A DNA stretch of 61,784 nt, taken from positions 1 through 61,784 of the forward strand of contig CAADUO010000024.1 in NCBI GenBank assembly GCA_900752215.1. Direction: 5' to 3'. Of the stretch, positions 32,247-39,854 are shown piece by piece (the stretch's first letter is position 1; the number at the start of each line of letters is the position of its first letter). Both the position numbers and the translations under genes were made by a program. The notes under the pieces were generated by a model. That model worked only from the letters and a program-made list of their open reading frames with translations. It had not been told where the DNA came from and did not search any database. Origin of the DNA: an uncultured Collinsella sp. (GTDB lineage Bacteria; Actinomycetota; Coriobacteriia; Coriobacteriales; Coriobacteriaceae).

Positions 32247-33515
32247 CTAGGAACGGTAGTCGCCGTTGATGGAGATGTACTCATGCGTGAGGTCGCAGGT
32301 CCACACGGTCGTTGCCGCGTCGCCTGCGCCCAGGTCGGCCGAGATCACGATCTCGGGCGCCTCGAAACGTCGTAGAGCCTCGTCCTCGTTAAAGGGAACA
32401 GTCAGACCGTCGCGACAGACAGGCATGCCCATCATGTCGATGGAAACGTCTTCCTGATTAAACTTAACGCCGCACTTGCCAAGCGCCATAGCAACGCGAC
32501 CCCAGTTGCAGTCGTGGCCGGCGATGCAGGTCTTAACGAGCGGCGAGTTGGCAACGGCACGGGCGGCGATATCGGCCTCCTCGTCGTTCACGGCGCCGGT
32601 AACGTTGACCGTAACAAGCTTGGATGCGCCCTCACCATCGGCGGCGATATTGCGCGCCAGGCTCTCGCACACCTCGTGCACGGCAAATGCCAACTCGTCG
32701 AAGGCATCGGAGCCCTCGACGATAGGCTCGGCATCTGCGGCAGCGGCGCCGGAGGCAAGCATGATGCAGGTGTCGTTGGTCGAGGTGTCGGAATCGACCG
32801 TTACCTTGTTAAAGGTCTGCTTGACGGTCGAGAGCAGCAGGGCATGAAGTGCCGCAGGCTCGACGGGGGCATCGGTGGTGATAACCGCGATCATGGTGGC
32901 CATGTTGGGCATGATCATGCCCGAGCCCTTGCACATTCCGCCCACCGTATAGACATTGCCCGCATGACCCGCAGCCTCACTGACGTAGGTCACGGCATAC
33001 TCCTTGGAGTGCGTGTCGGTCGTCATGATGGCGCGAGCGGCATCGGCGCCACCGTGGGCGGAGAGCGCCTCGTAGGCAGCAGGAATGGCGGTCTCAAACG
33101 TGTCGATCGGCAGAATCTGGCCAATCACACCCGTGGAGGCAACCAGAATCTGTTGAGGCTCGCAGCCGATGACCTGCGATGCGATGCTGCACGTCTCGCG
33201 CGCGCACGCAAGGCCGGTCTCACCCGTGGCGGCGTTGGCATTGCCAGAGTTGACCGAAACGCCGGCGATGATTCCGTAGCCCTTGTCGGCACCGCCCAGG
33301 TTGGCACGGCTCACCTGCACGGGCGCCGCGCAAAAGCGATTGGTGGTAAACACGCCGGCACCGGGACAGGGTTTATCGGGCACGACGAGCGCGTAATCCA
33401 GGCGCTCGGGGTTCTTGCGGAACCCAGCGTGGATGCCTGCAGCTTTAAAACCAGCCGCAGCCGTAACGCCACCCTCGACGGCGCGAATCTTGATATCAAA
33501 CAGCTCGGTATTCAT
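32247..33515 (-). CDS. argJ: Bifunctional ornithine acetyltransferase / N-acetylglutamate synthase
   Basis: A 422-residue ArgJ, the enzyme that recycles the acetyl group from acetylornithine to glutamate. The autoproteolysis site is STGVIGQILP (cleavage before the Thr nucleophile), giving alpha and beta chains. Other signatures: GIHAGFRKNPERLDYALV, SGNANAATGETG, TNDTCIMLASGAA and GHDCNWGRVAMALGKCG. Whether it also uses acetyl-CoA cannot be told. AAGGAG precedes ATG 33515. It lies between argC and argB. Confidence 0.95.
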   Translation of the reverse strand: MNTELFDIKIRAVEGGVTAAAGFKAAGIHAGFRKNPERLDYALVVPDKPCPGAGVFTTNRFCAAPVQVSRANLGGADKGYGIIAGVSVNSGNANAATGETGLACARETCSIASQVIGCEPQQILVASTGVIGQILPIDTFETAIPAAYEALSAHGGADAARAIMTTDTHSKEYAVTYVSEAAGHAGNVYTVGGMCKGSGMIMPNMATMIAVITTDAPVEPAALHALLLSTVKQTFNKVTVDSDTSTNDTCIMLASGAAAADAEPIVEGSDAFDELAFAVHEVCESLARNIAADGEGASKLVTVNVTGAVNDEEADIAARAVANSPLVKTCIAGHDCNWGRVAMALGKCGVKFNQEDVSIDMMGMPVCRDGLTVPFNEDEALRRFEAPEIVISADLGAGDAATTVWTCDLTHEYISINGDYRS

Positions 33516-33649
33516 CGTCTTTATGACTCCTTATGTCAAACAAAAAACGGACATCGGTTGGTGCGCCATACCAGTCGTAATCATGAGACCAGCTTAAGAG
33601 TGGCGCCCCACTCGATGCCCGACTACCAAATCGTTAACAATCGAATGTG

Positions 33650-34720
33650 CTACACCGGGCACGCCACTGTGGGCAAGCCTCGTCGCTCGTCAAAGCCAAA
33701 GACGATATTGGCGCACTGGACCGCTTGGCCCGCAGCGCCCTTGCACAGATTGTCGATGGCGCCCGTCGCCACCAGCACGCCCGCGCGCTTGTTGAGCGCG
33801 AGGCCGATCTGGGCGGCGTTGGTGCCGACGACCGAAGCCGTCTTGGGCTGTTGGCCGGCATCGAGTACGCGCACGAAGGTGCGACCGGCGTAGAACTGCT
33901 TGTAATGGTCGACAACGTCCTCAAGAACCAGGGAGTCGATAGCCTGCGGCGTGAGCGGCAGCGTCACCGTGGAGAGCAGTCCGCGCTTGAGCGGTGCCAG
34001 GTGCGGGGTAAAGACGACGCGATCGGTCAGGCCAAGGATTTGCTCGATTTCGGGCGTGTGGCGATGCTTGCCCACGCCGTAGGCCTCCAAGTTCTCGTCG
34101 GCGCTGCAAAAATGCGTACGGGCGTTGCAGGACTTACCGGCACCCGTCACGCCGCTGATGGCGTCAACGATCACGGGGCCACTCTGGGCAACCCAGCCGG
34201 CGCGTACGGCGGGCGCGGCGGCAAGGCTCGTTGCGGTGGGATAGCAACCGGCGCAGGCGACCAGCACGGGTTTGCCGTCGGCATGATCGGATGCAGCGGT
34301 CTCCAAATCCTGGGAGAACAGCTCGGGCAGACCGAAGGCGCGGGTCTTGAGCAACTCAGGGCTCGTGTGCTCGGCGGCATACCAGGCCTCAAAGGTGGCC
34401 GGATCGCTCAGGCGATAGTCGGCCGAGAGGTCAATGCAGGAGACTCCCGCGGCAAGCAGGGCGGGCACCTGAGCCATGGCAGCCGTGTGCGGCACGGCCA
34501 AAAATACCGCGTCGCAGTTCTTGAGCTCGGGGGCATCATGCGTCGTGAAGACGAGATCGCTTACGCCGGTGAAGCTCGGGTACACCGCAGACAACGGCTG
34601 GCCGGCATCGGCGTTGGACGTAATGGCGACAAGTTCAAACTCGGGATGGCCGAGCACGAGGCGAATGAGCTCGGCTCCGGCATATCCAGCCGCGCCGACG
34701 ATTCCAACCTTCAAAGACAT
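33650..34720 (-). CDS. argC: N-acetyl-gamma-glutamyl-phosphate reductase
   Basis: A 356-residue NADPH-dependent reductase. The Rossmann loop GIVGAAGYAGAELIRLV is at the N-terminus, and the catalytic Cys lies in VACAGCYPTATSLA. IDLSADYRL and GVGKHRHTPEIEQIL are also typical. It is the first gene of the arginine operon. An ARG-box-like inverted repeat (34807-34841) lies about 85 bp upstream, so the operon is probably controlled by an ArgR repressor encoded elsewhere. Confidence 0.95.
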   Translation of the reverse strand: MSLKVGIVGAAGYAGAELIRLVLGHPEFELVAITSNADAGQPLSAVYPSFTGVSDLVFTTHDAPELKNCDAVFLAVPHTAAMAQVPALLAAGVSCIDLSADYRLSDPATFEAWYAAEHTSPELLKTRAFGLPELFSQDLETAASDHADGKPVLVACAGCYPTATSLAAAPAVRAGWVAQSGPVIVDAISGVTGAGKSCNARTHFCSADENLEAYGVGKHRHTPEIEQILGLTDRVVFTPHLAPLKRGLLSTVTLPLTPQAIDSLVLEDVVDHYKQFYAGRTFVRVLDAGQQPKTASVVGTNAAQIGLALNKRAGVLVATGAIDNLCKGAAGQAVQCANIVFGFDERRGLPTVACPV

Positions 34721-34806
34721 ATCAGACTCCTTGTCTGCGATTTATGCACCGATGCGCATTTCGCAGCGGTCGTTATGAAGTGGGTTGAAACTTTAGCACC
34801 AAAAGA

Positions 34807-34841
34807 TGCATGAATACGTAAATGGCTTGCATATTCATGCA
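34807..34841 (-). promoter_or_regulatory. ARG-box-like operator upstream of argC
   Basis: Perfect 10-bp arms TGCATGAATA and TATTCATGCA are separated by 15 bp. The TGAAT/ATTCA cores are those of ArgR boxes, though the spacing is wider than a single standard 18-bp box; two adjacent half-matched boxes would explain it. Position in front of the arginine operon supports the call. Confidence 0.6.
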
Positions 34842-34885
34842 TTGAAACATTCCCGACACATTCGCTTGAAGGAATTGACAAATGG

Positions 34886-34942
34886 AGCGGGCCCCATATT
34901 ACCCAGTGCACCTTACGGTGACGTTGCAATGTGGGGCCCGCT
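34886..34942. repeat. Hairpin between the flavin-barrel gene and argC
   Basis: Fifteen-base arms (AGCGGGCCCC core at 34886-34900; GGGGCCCGCT at 34928-34942, one mismatch) enclose a 27-nt loop. It ends about 43 bp after the gene at 34986 and may serve as its terminator. It resembles the larger fold-backs at 17, 39.7 and 42 kb in style. Confidence 0.65.
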
Positions 34943-34985
34943 ATATGCGAGAATTTGAATTGTCGAAGCTTGCTGAGAGACTCGT

Positions 34986-35396
34986 TTAGAGCTCGACCGG
35001 CACCCATTCGTCGTGATTGCAGATAAAGGCCTCGGGTTCCTCCACGCTAAAGAAGACGAGCGTGGGGTCGTTAGGCCCCTCATAGTGCTCGCTCAAGCGC
35101 TCAAGATGTTTCCATCCAGCCTCGCGCATATCGGGAGCGGCCTGGTCATCCAGACCCGCATGCCCGCGCAAGATGAGCCAGCCATGGCCCGGCCACCAAC
35201 TCGTGGCCTCAAAGCGCTGATTTTGCAGCAGCTCTTGCCACACGTCTTTGGTGCGCGCTGTTACAAACCACAGCTTGCCGTCCTGAATCTGTGCAAACGA
35301 GAACGGACGTACATGTGGCTGCCCGTCCACGCTCGTCGCCAAGTACCACGCCGGCACCGACGTCAGATACTCCAAAACCGTATTCAATCCGTCCAC
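34986..35396 (-). CDS. Pyridoxamine 5'-phosphate oxidase-like flavin split-barrel protein
   Basis: A 136-residue single-domain split barrel. Typical features are PAWYLATSVDGQPHVRPFSF (FMN-phosphate contacts), GKLWFVTARTKDVWQEL and the GHGWLILRGHAGL strand. Such proteins bind FMN or F420; substrate unknown. The next upstream gene (35441) is a paralogue with the same motif order, so the pair arose by tandem duplication. It is followed by a strong hairpin. Confidence 0.8.
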   Translation of the reverse strand: MDGLNTVLEYLTSVPAWYLATSVDGQPHVRPFSFAQIQDGKLWFVTARTKDVWQELLQNQRFEATSWWPGHGWLILRGHAGLDDQAAPDMREAGWKHLERLSEHYEGPNDPTLVFFSVEEPEAFICNHDEWVPVEL

Positions 35397-35440
35397 GTTT
35401 CCTCCTGTACTAGCCAGTTTGAGAGCCTGGTTTGTGTGAG

Positions 35441-35887
35441 CTAGAGCTCCAGGCGCTCCTCGCTGCCGTCGATATCACAGAAGCGGGCGACGATATTGCG
35501 GACCGAGAAAAACGCAAGGCGGCCGTCGTTGGCACTATCGTGTTGCTCGCCAATGCCCACCATGTGCTTAAAACCCGCTTGACGCACCTTGTCGCTCGCA
35601 GCTGCGTCGTCCTCAAGTGCGGCTTCGCCGGTCAACACGATCCAACATTCCCCCGGCTTCCAGCCCGATACTTCAAACTTGGGATTCGCACTCAGCTCCG
35701 CCCACACATCCTTATCGCGCGACGTGCAAAACCACAACTTACCGTCATCGACCATGGCAAACGAAAACGGTCTCACGCGGGGCTGATGTCCGTCGGCCAC
35801 ATCGGTCGTGGCCAGATACCACGCCGGAATGCGCCTGAGATACGAACAGGCGCGCTCAAGCTGAGCCGTGCGGTCGTTGTCGGTCAT
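35441..35887 (-). CDS. Pyridoxamine 5'-phosphate oxidase-like flavin split-barrel protein (paralogue)
   Basis: A 148-residue paralogue of the gene at 34986. It aligns through IPAWYLATTDVADGHQPRVR, DDGKLWFCTSRDKDVWAEL and GECWIVLTGEAALED, and has an extra charged N-terminal helix and a different C-terminus (CDIDGSEERLEL). AAAGGGG precedes ATG 35887. The close spacing (about 45 bp) suggests co-transcription with its sister. It lies next to the riboflavin ECF operon; a flavin link is suggestive only. Confidence 0.8.
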   Translation of the reverse strand: MTDNDRTAQLERACSYLRRIPAWYLATTDVADGHQPRVRPFSFAMVDDGKLWFCTSRDKDVWAELSANPKFEVSGWKPGECWIVLTGEAALEDDAAASDKVRQAGFKHMVGIGEQHDSANDGRLAFFSVRNIVARFCDIDGSEERLEL

Positions 35888-35917
35888 AGGGACCCCTTTC
35901 TTGCGCTCGAATCGCGC

Positions 35918-36718
35918 CTAAACAAGTTGAAGATTGATGCCGATGACGCAGATGAGCAGCAGCGCCGTCACCACCGCAGCCAACGCATCGCCGCGGCCAA
36001 ATGCAAGCGCATGCAGACGCGTGCGGCCCTGCTCGCCGTGATAGCAGCGTGCATCCATGGCAGCAGACAGCGTCTCGGCATGACGGAACACGCCGGTGAA
36101 CAGCGGAATCGCCACACTGCCGAGCATGCGTACGCCACCGAGCGGACCGCCCGTTACGCGTGCACCGCGGCTCGCCTGCGCATCGGCCGTCTGCTTCATC
36201 TCGGTGGCGAACTGCGGCATAAAGCGCAACGCGATACCCATAATCATGCCGAGCTCGTGCGCAGGAAGTCCCACACGCGCAAACGGTGCGAGCAGACGCT
36301 CAAAGCCCGCGGTGAGGTCGAGCGTCGGCGTAGTGAGCGTAACGGCACTCATGCCGGCCATCATCAACGTCAGGCGGCACGCCATAAAGGCGGCAGAACG
36401 CAGTGAGCCCTCGCTTATCTGCAGAAAACCGAGCTGCCACAAGATGCGCCCACTCTGATCGGTAAACAAGTTGAGCACCGCGACCACGACGACGATTGCC
36501 AGCAGCGGCGCCATCGATGATAGGACCCGGCGCAACGGCACCCGGGACACGGCATAGATCAGCACGACGAAAATTGCGACAGGGGCCAGTCCGCGGAAGC
36601 CACTGACCGTGAGCGTCGTGATCAGAAACACAAAGCCCAAGAGCAACTTGGTTCGCGGGTCCAGGCGGTGGATTGCACTATCGCCGGGATAGTAACTACC
36701 AAACGAAAACGCCTCCAT
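35918..36718 (-). CDS. ecfT: Energy-coupling factor transporter transmembrane protein EcfT
   Basis: A 266-residue membrane protein with about six hydrophobic segments. The N-terminus YYPGDSAIHRLDPRTKLLLG is the EcfT signature. The two Ala-Arg-Gly-type coupling motifs are visible in AQASRGARVTGG and, less exactly, in AAMDARCYHGEQGR; these contact the ATPase grooves. Its ATG overlaps the ecfA stop (ATGA). It completes the riboflavin ECF module as the scaffold between the S-component and the ATPases. Confidence 0.93.
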   Translation of the reverse strand: MEAFSFGSYYPGDSAIHRLDPRTKLLLGFVFLITTLTVSGFRGLAPVAIFVVLIYAVSRVPLRRVLSSMAPLLAIVVVVAVLNLFTDQSGRILWQLGFLQISEGSLRSAAFMACRLTLMMAGMSAVTLTTPTLDLTAGFERLLAPFARVGLPAHELGMIMGIALRFMPQFATEMKQTADAQASRGARVTGGPLGGVRMLGSVAIPLFTGVFRHAETLSAAMDARCYHGEQGRTRLHALAFGRGDALAAVVTALLLICVIGINLQLV

Positions 36719-38622
36719 CAGCAGCCCTCCTCTCGCGCGACCGTCTTGGATTTAGCAATGTCCGAGACGTTAGAAGAACCGTCTGAGCGACCGATCAGCA
36801 AATTTGCCAACTCGTCGGCCAACGACTCAACCGTATAGAGCCCGCCGCGACGCAGCGGCACGCCCGCCTCCGTAAGCGCCAGCGCCATACGCTGGGCGGC
36901 GGGAACGCCCAGGCCAATCGACTTGAGCTCGTTCGCGTGCGCAAAAACCTGCGAGGGCGTTCCCTCGGCAAACACCGCGCCCTCGTTCATTACAACGATA
37001 CGGTCACAACAATTTGCCAGGTCATCCATGCTGTGCGAAACCATGATAACGGTCAGGCCTTCGTCATGAAGACGGCCAATGAGCTCCAGGAAATCCCTGC
37101 GGGCAGCCGGATCGAGGCCTGCCATGGGCTCGTCGAGCACCAGGACCTCGGGCTCCATGGCGAGCACGCCGGCAAACGCCACACGCCGCTGCTGGCCGCC
37201 CGAAAGCTCAAAGGGGCTCTTGTCGCCTATCGCGGCAAGGTCGAGGCCCACGCGTGCGAGCGATGATGCGACACGGCGTGCGACCTCGTCTTGCGGCAGG
37301 CCAAGGTTGCGCGGGCCAAACGCCACGTCCTGCGCCACGGTCTCGGCAAATAGCTGGCGCTCGGGATACTGAAACACCACGCCGACCTTGGCCTTAACAG
37401 CGGCGGCGTCTTTCTTGTTTGATAGGTCGAGCCCCAGCGCGCAAACGCTTCCCTCCTGGGGACGAATCAAACCGTTGAGATGCTGGACCAGCGTCGACTT
37501 ACCCGAACCGGTATGACCTGCCAAACCCAGGGACTCGCCGCGACGCACCGTCAGCGATACATCACGCAGTGCCCACGGGCTGCTGGGGTCGTTTCCCCAG
37601 AGAGCCTGTTTGTTCGATTTGCCCGCAGTGGCCGAGCGCTTATGCCAGCGGCGGCGCTCGCGCGGACTGAGCGAATAACTGTACGAAACACGGGCTAGCT
37701 CGATGACGGGCTCCGACGCGTTGTCCTCGTTGTCTACCGGAACAGTGCCGTCAGCGATTTCCAACTGGGATACGGAAGACTGCCCCGCGATGTCTGCCCC
37801 ACTTCGCTCGGCATAAGTCTGCGCAACCTCGGCGACCATATCCACCTCGCGCACCTGCGCGTGAACGGGCACGCCCTTCGCACGAAGCGCCATGCCCAAA
37901 CGGCACGACGCCGGCATATCTAGGTTGAGCTCCGCGAGCTCATCTGCCCGCGTCAGAATCTCCTCGGGCGTGCCCAACATGGCAACTCGTCCCGCCTGAA
38001 ACACCGCGATGCGATCTGCCTCGGCGGCCTCTTCCATAAAGTGCGTAATCATCACGATGGTCATGCCGCGATCGTGCAACGCGCGGCAAGCCTTCATAAG
38101 GCCCTTGCGTCCGCGCGGATCGAGCATCGAGGAGGCCTCATCCAAAATGAGAACGCGCGGCTCCATGGCAAGTACGCCGGCGAGCGCCACGCGCTGCTTT
38201 TGTCCGCCCGAGAGGGCGTGGGTCTCATGGTGCTCAAAGCCCACCAGGCCCACGCCCTTCAGCGCCTCGCGTACGCGCCGCGCAATTTGCGCCGATGGCA
38301 CGCCAAGGTTTTCGGGACCGAACGCAACGTCATCTTCGACAAGCGTTGCCACCAGCTGATCATCGGGATTCTGGAACACCATGCCAGCAGTCGAGCGGAT
38401 GTCGTAGACCAGCTCGGGATCGGACGCGTCCATGCCGTTGACGCACACCGTTCCCGCATCGGGCTGCAGCAGCGCATTCAGATGCTTAGCAAACGTCGAC
38501 TTGCCCGACCCATTGCCACCGAGGATGCAGAAAAACTCCCCGTCCTCGATGTTCAGATCGACACCGTCGAGTGCCGACACGGCACCGTCATAGCTAAAGG
38601 AAACGCCCCGACACTCAATCAT
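36718..38622 (-). CDS. Fused EcfA1-EcfA2 ATPase of the riboflavin ECF transporter
   Basis: A 634-residue protein with two complete ABC ATPase domains in one chain. Domain 1: Walker A GGNGSGKSTFAKHLN (around 36), signature LSGGQKQRVALAG, Walker B VLILDEASSMLD. Domain 2: Walker A GHTGSGKSTLVQHLNG (around 375), signature LSGGQQRRVAFAG, Walker B VLVLDEPMAGLDP. The linker (about 275-340) is charged and unconserved. Separate EcfA1 and EcfA2 subunits are the common form. It overlaps ribU by 4 nt upstream and ecfT downstream, so all three are translationally coupled. Confidence 0.95.
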   Translation of the reverse strand: MIECRGVSFSYDGAVSALDGVDLNIEDGEFFCILGGNGSGKSTFAKHLNALLQPDAGTVCVNGMDASDPELVYDIRSTAGMVFQNPDDQLVATLVEDDVAFGPENLGVPSAQIARRVREALKGVGLVGFEHHETHALSGGQKQRVALAGVLAMEPRVLILDEASSMLDPRGRKGLMKACRALHDRGMTIVMITHFMEEAAEADRIAVFQAGRVAMLGTPEEILTRADELAELNLDMPASCRLGMALRAKGVPVHAQVREVDMVAEVAQTYAERSGADIAGQSSVSQLEIADGTVPVDNEDNASEPVIELARVSYSYSLSPRERRRWHKRSATAGKSNKQALWGNDPSSPWALRDVSLTVRRGESLGLAGHTGSGKSTLVQHLNGLIRPQEGSVCALGLDLSNKKDAAAVKAKVGVVFQYPERQLFAETVAQDVAFGPRNLGLPQDEVARRVASSLARVGLDLAAIGDKSPFELSGGQQRRVAFAGVLAMEPEVLVLDEPMAGLDPAARRDFLELIGRLHDEGLTVIMVSHSMDDLANCCDRIVVMNEGAVFAEGTPSQVFAHANELKSIGLGVPAAQRMALALTEAGVPLRRGGLYTVESLADELANLLIGRSDGSSNVSDIAKSKTVAREEGC

Positions 38623-39209
38623 GCGCGGCCTTTGACCTGGTCCTTTTTAGGCGTGATGAGGTTGGAGACTGCTTTATACACCGCCAGCGTCAACACCGAG
38701 TTAAGCACGGTCTTGATAAGGTTGAACGGCAGCACAGCGGGAATCATGAGCGGGGCGATCACATCGACCGAGCCATACCAGAACCAAACGCCAATAGTAA
38801 GGTTTGCGACCATAGACAGCGCCGTAGCGGCAATGACGCCGAACACCAGGCCAATCACGGCGCCCTTATAGGTGTGCATCTTCTGGTAGACGATAGCCGC
38901 AGGCAGAATATAGCCCAGCGTGGCAACCAAGTTCATAAGCGCACCGACCCAGTCACCCGTGGTGAGCGCATGGATAACGATAGCCATAGCGGCAACAGCG
39001 GTGCCGGCACCAGGACCGTACGCAAACCCGCACACCATCGCCGGCACCAGCGACGGGTCATACGTCAAAAACGGCGCCGAAGGAAGGATGGGCAGCTGCA
39101 CGTACATAAACAGGGCACCCAAGGCGCACATCAGCGCCATGGTAACGAGCTGTTTGGTGCTCCACCTATTCGTGTTCTCAAAATGGATATGCTGCGACTG
39201 TTCAGACAT
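38619..39209 (-). CDS. ribU: Riboflavin-specific ECF S-component RibU
   Basis: A 196-residue membrane protein with about six helices. LVTMALMCALGALFMYVQLP and then LTYDPSLVPAMVCGFAYGPG match RibU S-components, which bind riboflavin with nanomolar affinity. The assignment is secured by an FMN riboswitch directly upstream (39222-39405). Start ATG 39209 is taken because an upstream Met would lie within the riboswitch 3' strand. It is the first gene of ribU-ecfA1A2-ecfT. Confidence 0.93.
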   Translation of the reverse strand: MSEQSQHIHFENTNRWSTKQLVTMALMCALGALFMYVQLPILPSAPFLTYDPSLVPAMVCGFAYGPGAGTAVAAMAIVIHALTTGDWVGALMNLVATLGYILPAAIVYQKMHTYKGAVIGLVFGVIAATALSMVANLTIGVWFWYGSVDVIAPLMIPAVLPFNLIKTVLNSVLTLAVYKAVSNLITPKKDQVKGRA

Positions 39210-39221
39210 AAGATCACCTGC

Positions 39222-39405
39222 CTCTTTCATCCGGACTCTAACCGTTGGTACTGGGATCTCACCAGTTCAGCCGGCATGCGAACCAACACACGCACGGGTC
39301 GCGGACTCATCGGCTCGGTCGCAGACGCCTCGCCTGCTCCACGGCACCCCTTTGGCACCGCCCGATTTACCGCCAGTGGGGAATTCCACCCCGCCCTGAA
39401 ACAGC
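39222..39405 (-). promoter_or_regulatory. FMN riboswitch (RFN element)
   Basis: Read on the minus strand the conserved RFN blocks appear in order: CAGGGCGGGGTGGAATTCCC, ACTGGCGGTAAAT, AGTCCGCGACCC, GCTGAACTGGTGAGATCCCA, ACCAACGGTTAGAGTCCGGA and TGAAAGAGG. A roughly 45-nt variable arm is inserted before the AGTCCGCGA block. It ends about 15 nt before the ribU start, and the likely ribosome-binding site (AGGTGA) lies next to the 3' strand, so translational control is likely. FMN binding would shut off riboflavin uptake. Confidence 0.95.
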
Positions 39406-39473
39406 AATTGCAAGTGTAGCACGGGCAGGTTTTCGCGCAAGTATGCCAAGGGTAATTTATGGTGGGGACCAGT

Positions 39474-39650
39474 TGCCGCAACAACCGCGTTCCCCACCCA
39501 TCCCAAAGCAACGTGCCTTTCACGCAAAGCGCGAAACAGCGAAGGAGACAAGTCACCGCAACAGCCACATCTCCCACTCACCCCAAAGTGGTGCGCCTTT
39601 CGCGCAAAGCGCGAAACAGCAACCGGGATACGTATCCCCATCAGCCACGA
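39474..39650. repeat. Tandem imperfect repeat, unit about 79 bp
   Basis: Two clear units and a degenerate third share ACCGCAAC, a TCCCACYCAYCCCAAAG segment, and the hairpin CCTTTCGCGCAAAGCGCGAA (TTTCGCGC against GCGCGAAA; the first unit has ACGC in place of GCGC). The segment lies between the riboswitch and the groEL-side fold-back and holds no gene I can support. Confidence 0.6.
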
Positions 39651-39685
39651 TCTCCGCCCTCGCCGACCTCAAGGCCGTAAACGCA

Positions 39686-39828
39686 GGGAATCCGAGGGCG
39701 GGACGGGGTTTCTCTCCGGAACATTCCGCAGGACGCAAAGAGGCTCCGCAGCGCGAAGCGCGATGCGGAGCCTCTTTGCATGTCCGAGGACGTTCCGGAG
39801 AGAAACCCCGTCCCGCCCCCGGATTCCC
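39686..39828. repeat. Long fold-back palindrome downstream of groEL
   Basis: Two 65-base arms (39686-39750 and 39764-39828) around a 13-nt loop match over the outer 37 positions with one mismatch and over the inner 16; about a dozen central positions have diverged. Both arms contain GGGACGGGGTTTCTCTCCGG. An outer AAGGCCG/CGGCCTT pair reaches the groEL stop codon at 39855. It may terminate groEL, but it is far larger than a terminator needs to be. Confidence 0.85.
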
Positions 39829-39854
39829 GGTGGGAGTTCTAGACCTTGTCGGCC

